Source: Flavobacteriales bacterium
Lineage (GTDB): Bacteria; Bacteroidota; Bacteroidia; Flavobacteriales_D; Crocinitomicaceae
DNA: 64,000 nt
Assembly (NCBI GenBank): GCA_022361195.1
Contig: JAKSBJ010000396.1
Location: 58,032-122,031, forward strand
Direction: 5' to 3'
This document shows, one piece after another, positions 35,695 to 43,715 of the stretch (the first letter of the stretch is position 1; every line of letters begins with the position of its first letter). The translations under genes were made by a program, and so were the position numbers. The notes under the pieces were generated by a model. The model searched no databases. It was not told where the DNA came from and was given only the letters and a program-made list of their open reading frames with translations.

Positions 35695-36309
35695 ATGCCA
35701 ATTAGTAAAGGCTACGGTTATACCGTAAAACCCTTATTTGGAAATGCCGATAAGGAAGTCATCGTTCGACACAAAAACAACACTAAAGATCTTAATATCG
35801 ATCCTGATACCAGTAATGTAGGAGGCGGAATTTGTTCAGGAATTACAACTGCATGGTTGGTGATGTTCTTAAATGATAACCAATCTGCTTATCCAGCTCA
35901 ATTTGAAGAAAACTTTGAAGTAACTCGATTCCAAGGAGCTTATTTCAAAGAATTGCACGGAAAAACACCTGACCATATTGAAAAAATGGACAAGGTATTA
36001 GACAGTCGATTAAGAGAGTTAAACAGACAACAACAACGTTTGACTTCAGGACTTTCCCTTCCAACAGCCAGCAAATGGGGAGCATATCTTTCAATTTGGG
36101 GACACGCGGTAGGAATTGGAAAAGCTGGTAATAAGTACTATATCATGGATCCAAACTTTGGCTTGTTTGTTTATAACAGTAAGAGTGATTTTCTTGCAGA
36201 TGTACAAACATTGGTTGAAGCAAGAGCTGCAAGAAAAAAGCAAAATAGTTCAGCCAAATTCGGAGCGATTTTCTTTGACCAATCAAAAGGATTAGGCTCT
36301 AAAAAATAA
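35695..36309 (+). CDS. YopT-type (C58) cysteine protease-like protein
   Basis: A 204-residue papain-fold-like protein. The catalytic triad of peptidase family C58 can be read as Cys47 in GGGICSGITTAWL, His137 in IWGHAVGIGKAGNKYYIM, and Asp152 in YYIMDPNFG. Spacing and surrounding residues agree with YopT/AvrPphB-type effectors. There is no signal peptide and no extra domain. It is the last gene of module A and is followed by a strong terminator. As a lone effector-like enzyme beside a lectin it is a candidate toxin, or a maturation protease for other module proteins. Substrate is unknown. Confidence 0.72.
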   Translation: MPISKGYGYTVKPLFGNADKEVIVRHKNNTKDLNIDPDTSNVGGGICSGITTAWLVMFLNDNQSAYPAQFEENFEVTRFQGAYFKELHGKTPDHIEKMDKVLDSRLRELNRQQQRLTSGLSLPTASKWGAYLSIWGHAVGIGKAGNKYYIMDPNFGLFVYNSKSDFLADVQTLVEARAARKKQNSSAKFGAIFFDQSKGLGSKK

Positions 36310-36379
36310 CCCCAAGTCCATAAAAACAAAGGACAACTATAGCCAAGTGCATATTAGTTTTTCTACCTAGTCCATCGTT

Positions 36380-36424
36380 CTCAGGCTGGCTTACCTCAGC
36401 TGTTTTTAGCCAGCCTGAGTTTTT
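36380..36424 (+). terminator. strong intrinsic terminator between modules A and B
   Basis: A perfect 12-bp stem CTCAGGCTGGCT (36380-36391) and AGCCAGCCTGAG (36408-36419), with a 16-base loop, is followed by five T. It separates the C58 protease-like gene from the membrane protein gene at 36463, so modules A and B are probably separate transcription units. Confidence 0.88.
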
Positions 36425-36462
36425 AAAAAAGGAATAAAAACGAATCACAAAATTGTCTTGTT

Positions 36463-37248
36463 ATGAATGTTTATAATCAAATCAAAGATCGGTCTTCCTA
36501 TAGCCAAAGTCTAATAGACAGTGAGGAGGAAGAAGAAGAAATCATGGATACAACACCCCTTCCACAAGAAATAAACCTACATGGCTACATCCAAAAGGAC
36601 ATTGATGTCTTACTTCGTTACTCTTTTAATCAGGGAAAACAATTACCTGATGAAGTAGGACAACTGGTTGCTACCGGAACATTTGAAGATGCATTTGTTG
36701 CTCACAAGATGATTTGTGATATTTTAAAACCTGCAACCCCAGAAACAATAAAATATCAACTACAATTTCAGAAAAAGAGTTCCTTCTTTATCAGTAACAT
36801 CCCCCTGGTTAGAAATTTCATACTCATTGCTGTGCTCAGTATTGCAGGACTTATATTGAGTAGTTTATCTCCTTTGGTTAATGAGACTAGTATGTCTGTA
36901 GGAATACTCAACAACTCAGGAATTCCTTTAATGCTCAATCTAATCTTTCTCTGTTCAGCTTCAGCAATAGGCGCCGTGTTTTTCATCCTATCCAAACTCA
37001 CAAAAGAAGTCAAAAATGCCACTTTGAGCGTGGATGACATTACCTATTATTGGATTATGTTGATTATGGGAATGTTAAGCGGATTAATACTCTGCGAAAT
37101 CATTGTTCTTGAGCCCAATATGGGTGATCAATCCATAGAAATGAACAAGCTGATGTTTGCCCTTCTGGGAGGCTTTTCTTCTGAAATTGTCTTTAGCATT
37201 CTCGAAAAAATAATGGAAAAAGTCCGAGATCTCATAACCGGCTCTTAG
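36463..37248 (+). CDS. four-helix membrane protein, first gene of module B
   Basis: A 261-residue protein: a soluble N-terminal domain (1-110) with an acidic patch EEEEEE at 21-26, then four predicted membrane helices at about 115-137, 155-178, 195-215 and 228-247, and a short basic tail. No homologous family is recognised. It starts module B, 22 bases before the outer-membrane-like gene. Its helices are strongly hydrophobic and non-amphipathic, suggesting an integral inner-membrane component. Confidence 0.6.
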   Translation: MNVYNQIKDRSSYSQSLIDSEEEEEEIMDTTPLPQEINLHGYIQKDIDVLLRYSFNQGKQLPDEVGQLVATGTFEDAFVAHKMICDILKPATPETIKYQLQFQKKSSFFISNIPLVRNFILIAVLSIAGLILSSLSPLVNETSMSVGILNNSGIPLMLNLIFLCSASAIGAVFFILSKLTKEVKNATLSVDDITYYWIMLIMGMLSGLILCEIIVLEPNMGDQSIEMNKLMFALLGGFSSEIVFSILEKIMEKVRDLITGS

Positions 37249-37270
37249 CGACCATTTAATTCCTCCAATT

Positions 37271-37981
37271 ATGACCTTTTTATTAAAACATTTTATGTTT
37301 TTGGCTTTTCTATGCCTAAACTTCACTTCACTAGCACAAGATTCAACCTCCAATAGCAGTGTTGAAATTGACATTACCTCCAACTATGTTTGGCGAGATT
37401 TTCAGGGAAATACTCCCAACTGGGGTATTCAACCCAACTTAGATTATCAGTTAGGGAAATCAAACTTTACCCTGGGGCAATGGATTAATATTGCCCATAA
37501 TTTTGAAGACAAGTTCACCTGGTTAGAAGCCACCATCAGCCTCTCCTATACAAGACTTTTCTTTGACTCAACTGAATTCTCATTTGGAGTATCAGCCTAT
37601 CCCAATTACTACTTTGAAACCGATAGTCTAAAAACCTATAACCGCCAGCTAATTGAACTCACTTTCGCAAATCAATTTTACAATATTCCGGGGTCACCAC
37701 TTCTAAACATATATTATCATCCAACTGCAGGCCTATACAGCTCGGTGGCCCTGGAGCATTCTTTTAGCCTTTTTAAAAGTTGGGAATTAAACCTTGGTTT
37801 CGTTTCCGGAGGCCGGGCCTTTAGTCTACATCATAGTAATGGGTTGACAGATGTACGATTGCAAACAGGCCTGGCCTTTCCTTTCCTCAATCTCGACCTG
37901 CTTTTTAGTTGGCACAACATCTACTTACCTCTCCAGAAAAGCTATCGATCTGTCTTTAACCTCAACATTGCTTTACCATGA
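37271..37981 (+). CDS. putative outer-membrane porin-like protein of module B
   Basis: A 236-residue protein with signal peptide (FMFLAFLCLNFTSLAQ) and many short amphipathic strands rich in aromatic residues (TSNYVWRDFQGN, FTLGQWINIAHNF, ATISLSYTRLFF). It ends in SVFNLNIALP, a weak barrel-like terminal strand. The SNYVWRDFQ start of the mature chain resembles putative porins of the TorF type. It overlaps the ion channel gene by four bases (ATGA), so the two are translationally coupled. Confidence 0.6.
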   Translation: MTFLLKHFMFLAFLCLNFTSLAQDSTSNSSVEIDITSNYVWRDFQGNTPNWGIQPNLDYQLGKSNFTLGQWINIAHNFEDKFTWLEATISLSYTRLFFDSTEFSFGVSAYPNYYFETDSLKTYNRQLIELTFANQFYNIPGSPLLNIYYHPTAGLYSSVALEHSFSLFKSWELNLGFVSGGRAFSLHHSNGLTDVRLQTGLAFPFLNLDLLFSWHNIYLPLQKSYRSVFNLNIALP

Positions 37982-39081
37982 AAACACATTTCCTCATATC
38001 ATTATTCCTGATATCAACTACGGTTTTTACCCAACCAAAAGAGGTTTATGTCAACTATGCCATTAATCGCATTGCAGAGGTTGACTACGTTAATCAACGT
38101 TTTGAAATTGACTTTTATCTACAAATGTACTGGGAGGTTGACACGCTGGAACTCAAACGTAAACTCCGACCATTCAAAAAAAAACTCAGCAACCGAATGG
38201 AAGTTCCAGTTGAAATTTTGGATTGGTTACCCGAAAATGACTTTACAAACGCCAAGGATATTGATGAAAAACGATCAACCGATTATTCTTACATAGATGG
38301 TTATATACTAGCCGACACCCGCTATTACGGAACTTTTTATAACCAAATGATTCTGAATGATTTTCCATTTGATGATCAACTTCTGATTATTGAACTGGAA
38401 GACTTCAAAAAAACAACCTCTGAACTTGTTTTTCGATATGGATCTCCATTTGACACTCTCGAAACTACACATACACAGCTCATCAACAATGAACCCACTC
38501 TCGATTCCATTAAATCCGCAGATACAATTCTCATCAGCAGTGAAGTTGCTTTTGAAACAGTAGTGGATTTTTCTGAATTTCATTTAAACCCTGAAGTAAA
38601 AGCAATTATCGACACGAATGTTTACGAATTCACCTCCGAAGAACAAATTTTTTCTCGATTACAGTTTGTTCTTAACATCTCTCGAAATCCGGAATTTTAT
38701 TTGAGTAAAATCATCTCCATTTCAACCTTAATCGTGTTGATTTCATGGTTGATATTTTTCATGCATCCAGAAAAGTTCATTGAACGGTCCAACTTTGGAA
38801 TTACAGTCTTTGCAGCTTTAATTGGACATAACTTCATCATCAATTCACTGCTACCAAAAATATCCTATTTAACAACTATGGACTACTTCACTTTGGGGAC
38901 GAACATCTTAGTTTGTGTTCCAATAGTTGAAACCGTTATCATTCGCCATATCTACCTAAAAAAGGGGCATGCTGTTGATGCTGAAAAACTAATTCTGGTT
39001 GACAGAATAACCTTTGTCTCTTCCGTGCTTCTCCTAGCTGCGCTCATCTTTTTTCTCTTCCAAAAATCCATCACACTATGA
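37978..39081 (+). CDS. pentameric ligand-gated ion channel, ELIC/GLIC type
   Basis: A 367-residue channel subunit. A signal peptide (about 1-18) is followed by a beta-sandwich ligand-binding domain with VDYVNQRFEIDFYLQMYW and the Cys-loop equivalent FPFDDQLLIIELED (129-142) without cysteines. The transmembrane part begins with RNPEFYL (236-242), as in ELIC, then M1 (about 243-262), M2 (about 271-290), the M2-M3 loop LPKISYLTTMD, M3 (about 304-325) and M4 (about 342-363). Prokaryotic members are homologues of nicotinic and GABA receptors. The usual M1 proline is replaced (KIISIS). It sits in an operon with a decarboxylase, overlapping it by four bases. Confidence 0.87.
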   Translation: MKTHFLISLFLISTTVFTQPKEVYVNYAINRIAEVDYVNQRFEIDFYLQMYWEVDTLELKRKLRPFKKKLSNRMEVPVEILDWLPENDFTNAKDIDEKRSTDYSYIDGYILADTRYYGTFYNQMILNDFPFDDQLLIIELEDFKKTTSELVFRYGSPFDTLETTHTQLINNEPTLDSIKSADTILISSEVAFETVVDFSEFHLNPEVKAIIDTNVYEFTSEEQIFSRLQFVLNISRNPEFYLSKIISISTLIVLISWLIFFMHPEKFIERSNFGITVFAALIGHNFIINSLLPKISYLTTMDYFTLGTNILVCVPIVETVIIRHIYLKKGHAVDAEKLILVDRITFVSSVLLLAALIFFLFQKSITL

Positions 39082-40202
39082 TTAATCAAACTGCCCTGGA
39101 TACTCTCCTGGAACAATACGATACTCCTTTGCTCATTTTATCACCGAATAAAGTAAAAAAAGCCTATTTGGAACTGCAGGATGCCCTTCCAAATGTAAAG
39201 CTTTATTACGCTGTGAAATCAAATTCTCATCCTGCCATTGTTCAAACCCTTCATGAAGAAGGAGGATACTTTGATGTTTGTTCCAATAGAGAAGTAGAGC
39301 TTATGAAAAGTAACAATATTCCTTCTCAAAATTGTATTCACACCCATCCCATTAAAAATCCTTCTATGATCCAAATTACAATGGATTTTGGAATAGAAAC
39401 TTTCGTGATAGAAAATATCCATGAGTTAAAAAAATTCGCTGGAAAATACGATCAGGTTAATCTTCTGGTTCGTTTAGCCATTCAAAATGAAAATGCTAAA
39501 GCCAATCTTTCAAAAAAATTCGGACTCAGTGATGAGGAAGAAGCTATTTCGCTTCTGGTTCAAGCCAAAAAGCTAGGAGTAAAGAAAATAGGAATTTCAT
39601 TTCATTGTGGTTCTCAAGCCATCCGCCCTGAAATTTTTAATGAAGCCCTCTATAAATGTGTTTATGTGGTTTCTAAGTTGAAAGTTCAAAATATAAACAT
39701 TGACTACTTAGATATTGGAGGAGGCTTTCCCGCCTTAAGCGAAAACGATCAAATGTCAATTCATGACTACTGTTCCGTTTTTACTCCTGCTTTAGAGTTC
39801 TTTCGTCAAAATGATATCGAAATTATCGGAGAGCCTGGTCGTTATATATCGGCTAATTCCATGCTATTAGTGAGTAGAATCATTGGCAAATCTGTTCGCA
39901 ATAATCAGCCCTGGTACTACATAGATGATGGCGTTTACAATTCTTTTACGGACAAGGTTTATGGTAATGCAGACTATCATTTATACTTCAAATCAGAGGA
40001 TAGAGAATTATTTCCAAGTGTTATCGCGGGTCCTACGTGCGATTCAATTGACATTATAAAATCAGATGTTCTATTACCGGATTTGGAAATTGGATCTCTT
40101 TTAATCTTCACACAAATGGGAGCCTACACATCTGAAAGTGCCAGCTGTTTTAATGGTTTTGAAAAAACTCCCATTGTTGTTTCTGATCAAATTCACTTTT
40201 AA
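39078..40202 (+). CDS. ornithine/lysine decarboxylase-like PLP enzyme (fold III)
   Basis: A 374-residue alanine-racemase-fold decarboxylase. Lys47 in YAVKSN is the PLP Schiff-base residue; His176 in SFHCGSQ stacks on the cofactor; GGGFP (214-218) and EPGR (252-255) bind its phosphate; Cys321-Asp322 in GPTCDSID belongs to the active site of the partner subunit, as in eukaryotic-type ornithine decarboxylase. The product should be putrescine or cadaverine, depending on which of ornithine or lysine is accepted. Diaminopimelate decarboxylase is less likely given the GPTCDSID motif. It overlaps genes on both sides, by four bases with the channel gene and one base with the next. Confidence 0.85.
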   Translation: MINQTALDTLLEQYDTPLLILSPNKVKKAYLELQDALPNVKLYYAVKSNSHPAIVQTLHEEGGYFDVCSNREVELMKSNNIPSQNCIHTHPIKNPSMIQITMDFGIETFVIENIHELKKFAGKYDQVNLLVRLAIQNENAKANLSKKFGLSDEEEAISLLVQAKKLGVKKIGISFHCGSQAIRPEIFNEALYKCVYVVSKLKVQNINIDYLDIGGGFPALSENDQMSIHDYCSVFTPALEFFRQNDIEIIGEPGRYISANSMLLVSRIIGKSVRNNQPWYYIDDGVYNSFTDKVYGNADYHLYFKSEDRELFPSVIAGPTCDSIDIIKSDVLLPDLEIGSLLIFTQMGAYTSESASCFNGFEKTPIVVSDQIHF

Positions 40203-40909
40203 TGAACCACACAATTCATGAAATACGAGAAGGGCTTATTGGAGGACTGGTTGTTTTTCTGATCTTAGAATTACTAACTCTTTTCATCTATATCAACGCC
40301 ATTAACGCCCAAAAAGGGGAAATTTTTGAAGGACTTTTTAGAACGACCAAAGTTATCCGAACCCTAATTGATCCACAAAAACACATGGCGTTGGATTCTC
40401 CGGTACAGGAGGATTTCCCTATTTATTTATCACAAATAGAACCACTAAAAAAGGCATTAGATTCGGACAGTACAATCGAATTCATTTACACCATGATTCA
40501 GATTGATACCACTATTCACTTTATTCTAGACCCTACTGACCCTGGGACTTTTGATGAAAACGGAGTGGAAACCAAAGCGCATGTTATGGAGGTCTATGAA
40601 AATCCTTCGGAAGCTTTGGTTGAAGCTTTTGAAGAGGAAAAAATGACTGTTACGGAGGAGGTTTACTATGACCAGTGGGGAGGACACATTAGCTGCTATG
40701 CCCCATTAGTAGATGACACTAAGTTTATAGGTGTAATTGGGGTTGACATTTCCACTGAAACTTATAACGAACGTCTGCAACCAATTAAAGATGCCACGCA
40801 ACGAACCATGGTTACCATTTTATTCATCTCTTACCTATCTGGTCTGGTGATATGGTTTCTTAGAAGAATTCACAAAAAAATGATGCAAAAAACCTCCCAA
40901 TCTACCTAA
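40202..40909 (+). CDS. membrane-anchored Cache-like sensor without output domain
   Basis: A 235-residue protein with helix 1 at about 12-34, an extracytoplasmic domain (about 35-197) and a second helix at about 204-222, followed by a short basic cytoplasmic tail. The domain has PAS/dCache-like features: the paired strands FIYTMIQIDTTIHFILDP and FIGVIGVDISTETYNE, which is a common closing strand of Cache domains. There is no HAMP, kinase or methyl-accepting domain, so it cannot signal by those routes alone. It may bind the substrate of the operon and partner with the channel or the transporter. Confidence 0.65.
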   Translation: MNHTIHEIREGLIGGLVVFLILELLTLFIYINAINAQKGEIFEGLFRTTKVIRTLIDPQKHMALDSPVQEDFPIYLSQIEPLKKALDSDSTIEFIYTMIQIDTTIHFILDPTDPGTFDENGVETKAHVMEVYENPSEALVEAFEEEKMTVTEEVYYDQWGGHISCYAPLVDDTKFIGVIGVDISTETYNERLQPIKDATQRTMVTILFISYLSGLVIWFLRRIHKKMMQKTSQST

Positions 40910-40911
40910 AC

Positions 40912-42111
40912 ATGCCCAATACTCGTCTAAAAAATATCAGCCGACTTCTCGTTTACTTTTTATGTATTTACCTCTTTTCGGTTTCAATTGGAGTAAATGC
41001 GGTAGGGATTCCTACCTATGTTGAGAATTCAGGTTTTAACACTTTCAGTTCAACAATTATCCTCTCTGCAGAGTCTATCATTGCTATATTTCTTTGCCTG
41101 ATTACGCAACAAATTATCTTTCGATTTGGTTTGGTAAAGACCATTTTAGTTGCCTGTCTTATGAGAGCAGTTGCAACTTTGTTATTGGGTTATTTTCAAG
41201 ATCCCATAAGCTGGTTTGCCCTATCTCTTCTTGTTGGAGGAGGATCTATCTTATACTTGCTCCTCATTCAAATCTGCATCCATAACATAAAAGAAATCAA
41301 GTACAAAGGAATAATTTACTCCATTTTTGGCACCTTAATTTCACTTGGAATTGCCAGTGGTCCCCTTGTTTATTCGGAAATGAATCGTCTCATTGATCTT
41401 TTTCAATTAACGGATTTTGTTTCTACTTACTTTAAAAATGAAATGGGATTGTGTTTTGTCATCAGTGCTCTTATTACTGTTTTTACCGCCATTCCTTTTT
41501 TCTTTGGAAAAAGACTTGTTCCTACCATTCAACCCGTAGCAGTTCAAAGTCTTTTTTCTATTGTAAAGAAGAATAAAGGAATTTTATTTGCCGTTTCTCT
41601 TTGTGGAATTTCTTTTTTTAGTGTCTCCTGGTATATTACCATTTATGGTATCCGAAACAATATGAGTCTTTTTGATGCCTCTCTCCTTCTCTCCGCTTTC
41701 ATGGTTGGTTCTGTCGTTTTGGACATCATTATTTCTTTTTTATCAGAACATACTGACCGCAGATCGGTTCTTGTTTATTCTTCACTAATCTGCACCATAT
41801 TGGCCATTTTTCTTCCACTTGCCATTTACAATAAATATCATGCTTTTGCCTTACTTTTTCTATGGGGAGGCTTAATCAGTGGTATGTACACCAACTGCCT
41901 TTTTTTACTGGAAAAGAAATACTCTGACAAAGATAGTACAGCCACCAATGCTGCTTTTTCGATGATGGAAAATGTAGGAGCCACGTTTGGTCTACTCTTA
42001 ATTGGAACTTCTATCAACTTTGTAGGGACAGATGCTTTCTCCTACATTATTATTTTTTCCAATTTACTCTACTTTTCCTTTGTACTCTTTTTGTATCAAT
42101 CAAGATTATAA
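40912..42111 (+). CDS. major facilitator superfamily transporter
   Basis: A 399-residue polytopic protein with about twelve helices in two halves; a short polar linker near residues 195-215 divides them. The loop after helix 2 (QQIIFRFGLVKT) fits the MFS pattern of a basic/Gly-containing loop A, and the second half has a matching SEHTDRRSVL loop. Family-level assignment is clear; substrate is not. Its place, two bases after the Cache-like gene and downstream of a decarboxylase, suggests transport of an amino acid or amine, either export of product or uptake of substrate. It is the last gene of module B. Confidence 0.8.
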   Translation: MPNTRLKNISRLLVYFLCIYLFSVSIGVNAVGIPTYVENSGFNTFSSTIILSAESIIAIFLCLITQQIIFRFGLVKTILVACLMRAVATLLLGYFQDPISWFALSLLVGGGSILYLLLIQICIHNIKEIKYKGIIYSIFGTLISLGIASGPLVYSEMNRLIDLFQLTDFVSTYFKNEMGLCFVISALITVFTAIPFFFGKRLVPTIQPVAVQSLFSIVKKNKGILFAVSLCGISFFSVSWYITIYGIRNNMSLFDASLLLSAFMVGSVVLDIIISFLSEHTDRRSVLVYSSLICTILAIFLPLAIYNKYHAFALLFLWGGLISGMYTNCLFLLEKKYSDKDSTATNAAFSMMENVGATFGLLLIGTSINFVGTDAFSYIIIFSNLLYFSFVLFLYQSRL

Positions 42112-42135
42112 ACATCTATCAACGCAAAGACTGCA

Positions 42136-42489
42136 TTAATCGTACAGCTTCATAGCCATATCAAAGATTTTATGGATTTTTTCGATAGGAATATCCTCTT
42201 CGGGATTAATCATTAACAGCTTAACAAAAGTACGATTGCCCTGAATCAGGTCAGGATGATCAATTTTTACTCCTTTGCCGATTGCAATGTAAGGGTGTTG
42301 TGTCTTCCTGTCCACCCATAAGTAACAAAAAATCTTGTTTTGATACATAAAGCAAGGAAGCCGATATTTCCATACCGGCTCAAACTCTAGATTGTAATCC
42401 AAAATAATATCCTTTAAGGTCAAAAGGCAAGACTTAAGTGGCTCGTCCTTATCCAAATAAAAATGATCTATTTCTTTTACACTCTTCAT
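42136..42489 (-). CDS. DUF1801 (YdhG-like) protein
   Basis: A 117-residue soluble protein. The segment EPVWKYRLPCFMYQNKIFCYL and the YIAIGKGVKIDHPDL stretch match the DUF1801/YdhG family, an uncharacterised small domain similar to the iron-chaperone frataxin-like fold. It is the last gene of a five-gene minus-strand unit and overlaps the upstream GyrI-like gene by four bases. Confidence 0.78.
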   Translation of the reverse strand: MKSVKEIDHFYLDKDEPLKSCLLTLKDIILDYNLEFEPVWKYRLPCFMYQNKIFCYLWVDRKTQHPYIAIGKGVKIDHPDLIQGNRTFVKLLMINPEEDIPIEKIHKIFDMAMKLYD

Positions 42490-42947
42490 TCCTTTACTCC
42501 TACAAAGATATCAACTTCGGCATCAGATGGATTTTGAGCTTTTTCGCCAAAAATTTCAAAATCGGCTACATAATCTCGATTTAGTTCCTTCTCCCAAATT
42601 TCCATCCAGGCCTGATAAATTAGTCCTTGCATTAAATCACCCTTGTAGGTAAACTGCCAATAGGTTCCTCCCTCAAACTCTTCTCCTACCATGCCTTCAG
42701 GAATTTCTTCTAACGAACTGACCTTACATCCTAAAATAACCGAATAGGGCTGGGTATGATCCCCTTCATAATGCGTATAAAGCGAATAGACTTCAGAACT
42801 CAATTTAGTAGGGATTTGTTCCAAAACTCCTTCTTCCATGAATTGTTTCCACAATCCCTGAATTTCGAGATTTGACTGCTCATTATCATTCGTAGTTTTA
42901 ATGGTAATTCCAATCAACTTAAACGGCTCAACTTTTACTTTCTTCAT
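42486..42947 (-). CDS. GyrI-like/AraC effector-binding domain protein
   Basis: A 153-residue single-domain protein of the SHS2/GyrI-like type, with VEPFKLIGITIKT at its start, YSVILGCKVSSLEEIPEGM in the middle and the GGTYWQFTYKGD loop, matching AraC-type effector-binding domains. Standalone domains bind small molecules. The start is set at MKKVKVEPF; a further ATG seven codons upstream is possible. The next gene encodes a YafY-type regulator, so the pair may form a ligand-sensing system. Confidence 0.75.
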   Translation of the reverse strand: MKKVKVEPFKLIGITIKTTNDNEQSNLEIQGLWKQFMEEGVLEQIPTKLSSEVYSLYTHYEGDHTQPYSVILGCKVSSLEEIPEGMVGEEFEGGTYWQFTYKGDLMQGLIYQAWMEIWEKELNRDYVADFEIFGEKAQNPSDAEVDIFVGVKE

Positions 42948-42986
42948 TGCTTTAAAATTTAAATTCAAAGCAAAACTAGAAGCACC

Positions 42987-43712
42987 TTATGTCAGCCCTA
43001 TGTCAGGGGTGTTTTCCCAATCCTTACGACATTGTTCAAAATAATCTTGTAAAGTCATTTCATGAGACTCAAAGCACTGATTTAAAACAACTAATGATTG
43101 GATACAATCCAACCGAAAAGCTCTAAATTCTTTTCTTAAACGACAATAAGCTATCAAAATCCAATTTTCGTGTGTGCTAAACATCGCAAATGGTTCTATT
43201 TCACGATTTGTTTCCTTTCCCTCTAAGGACAAATAGCGAATTTGGATCAATTGAAAATGCACAATGGCCAATTGTAGCTGCATAAGATAACTACTCGTTT
43301 TTTCATTGGCTACATTATTTCGGATTTGAATTCGATCAGCCAATAACTCAGTTGTTTCTTTTTGTCCATCACGTAAAACAGACTTGATTTTGACAATAGC
43401 ACTTTGGTACAACTCAACCAAAGAAGCATCCTTATTTTTATTGATTATTTGTTCTGCTGTAATAAGAGCATTGGCCTCTTCTTCGCTAAACATAACTGGT
43501 GGTAATTGAAAACCATCCATCATACGGTACCCTCTCCCCTCCTCAGTAACAATTGGAATTCCTGATTTTTCTAAAGTTCGAATATCACGATAAATCGTTC
43601 TTACACTTACCTCGTGCTTTTCAGCCAATTCGGTTGCGGTTAACAATCTCCGAGACTGTAACTGGGTTAAAATGGCTGTTAAACGAACTAATCGTGGTTT
43701 TTCCTTTTCCAT
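42987..43712 (-). CDS. YafY-family transcriptional regulator (HTH + WYL)
   Basis: A 241-residue regulator. The N-terminal winged helix-turn-helix has LTATELAEKHEVSVRTIYRDIRTLEKSGIPI, the classic DeoR/HTH_11 recognition region. The C-terminal half (about 135-225) is a WYL domain with IQIRYLSLEG and EIEPFAMF, then WILIAYCRLRKEFRAFRL. These regulators sense ligands such as nucleic acids or small molecules. It probably controls its own operon, which includes DUF1801, GyrI-like, SnoaL-like and transglutaminase-like genes. Confidence 0.87.
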   Translation of the reverse strand: MEKEKPRLVRLTAILTQLQSRRLLTATELAEKHEVSVRTIYRDIRTLEKSGIPIVTEEGRGYRMMDGFQLPPVMFSEEEANALITAEQIINKNKDASLVELYQSAIVKIKSVLRDGQKETTELLADRIQIRNNVANEKTSSYLMQLQLAIVHFQLIQIRYLSLEGKETNREIEPFAMFSTHENWILIAYCRLRKEFRAFRLDCIQSLVVLNQCFESHEMTLQDYFEQCRKDWENTPDIGLT

Positions 43713-43715
43713 CTC

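Noticed and set aside
39078..40202. Diaminopimelate decarboxylase (lysA)
   Set aside because: The active-site segment GPTCDSID and SFHCGSQ agree with ornithine/lysine decarboxylases; no lysine-pathway genes are nearby.
31849..42111. Prophage or integrative element covering modules A and B
   Set aside because: No integrase, terminase, portal, tail gene, transposase or flanking direct repeat was seen, and both ends adjoin ordinary genes.
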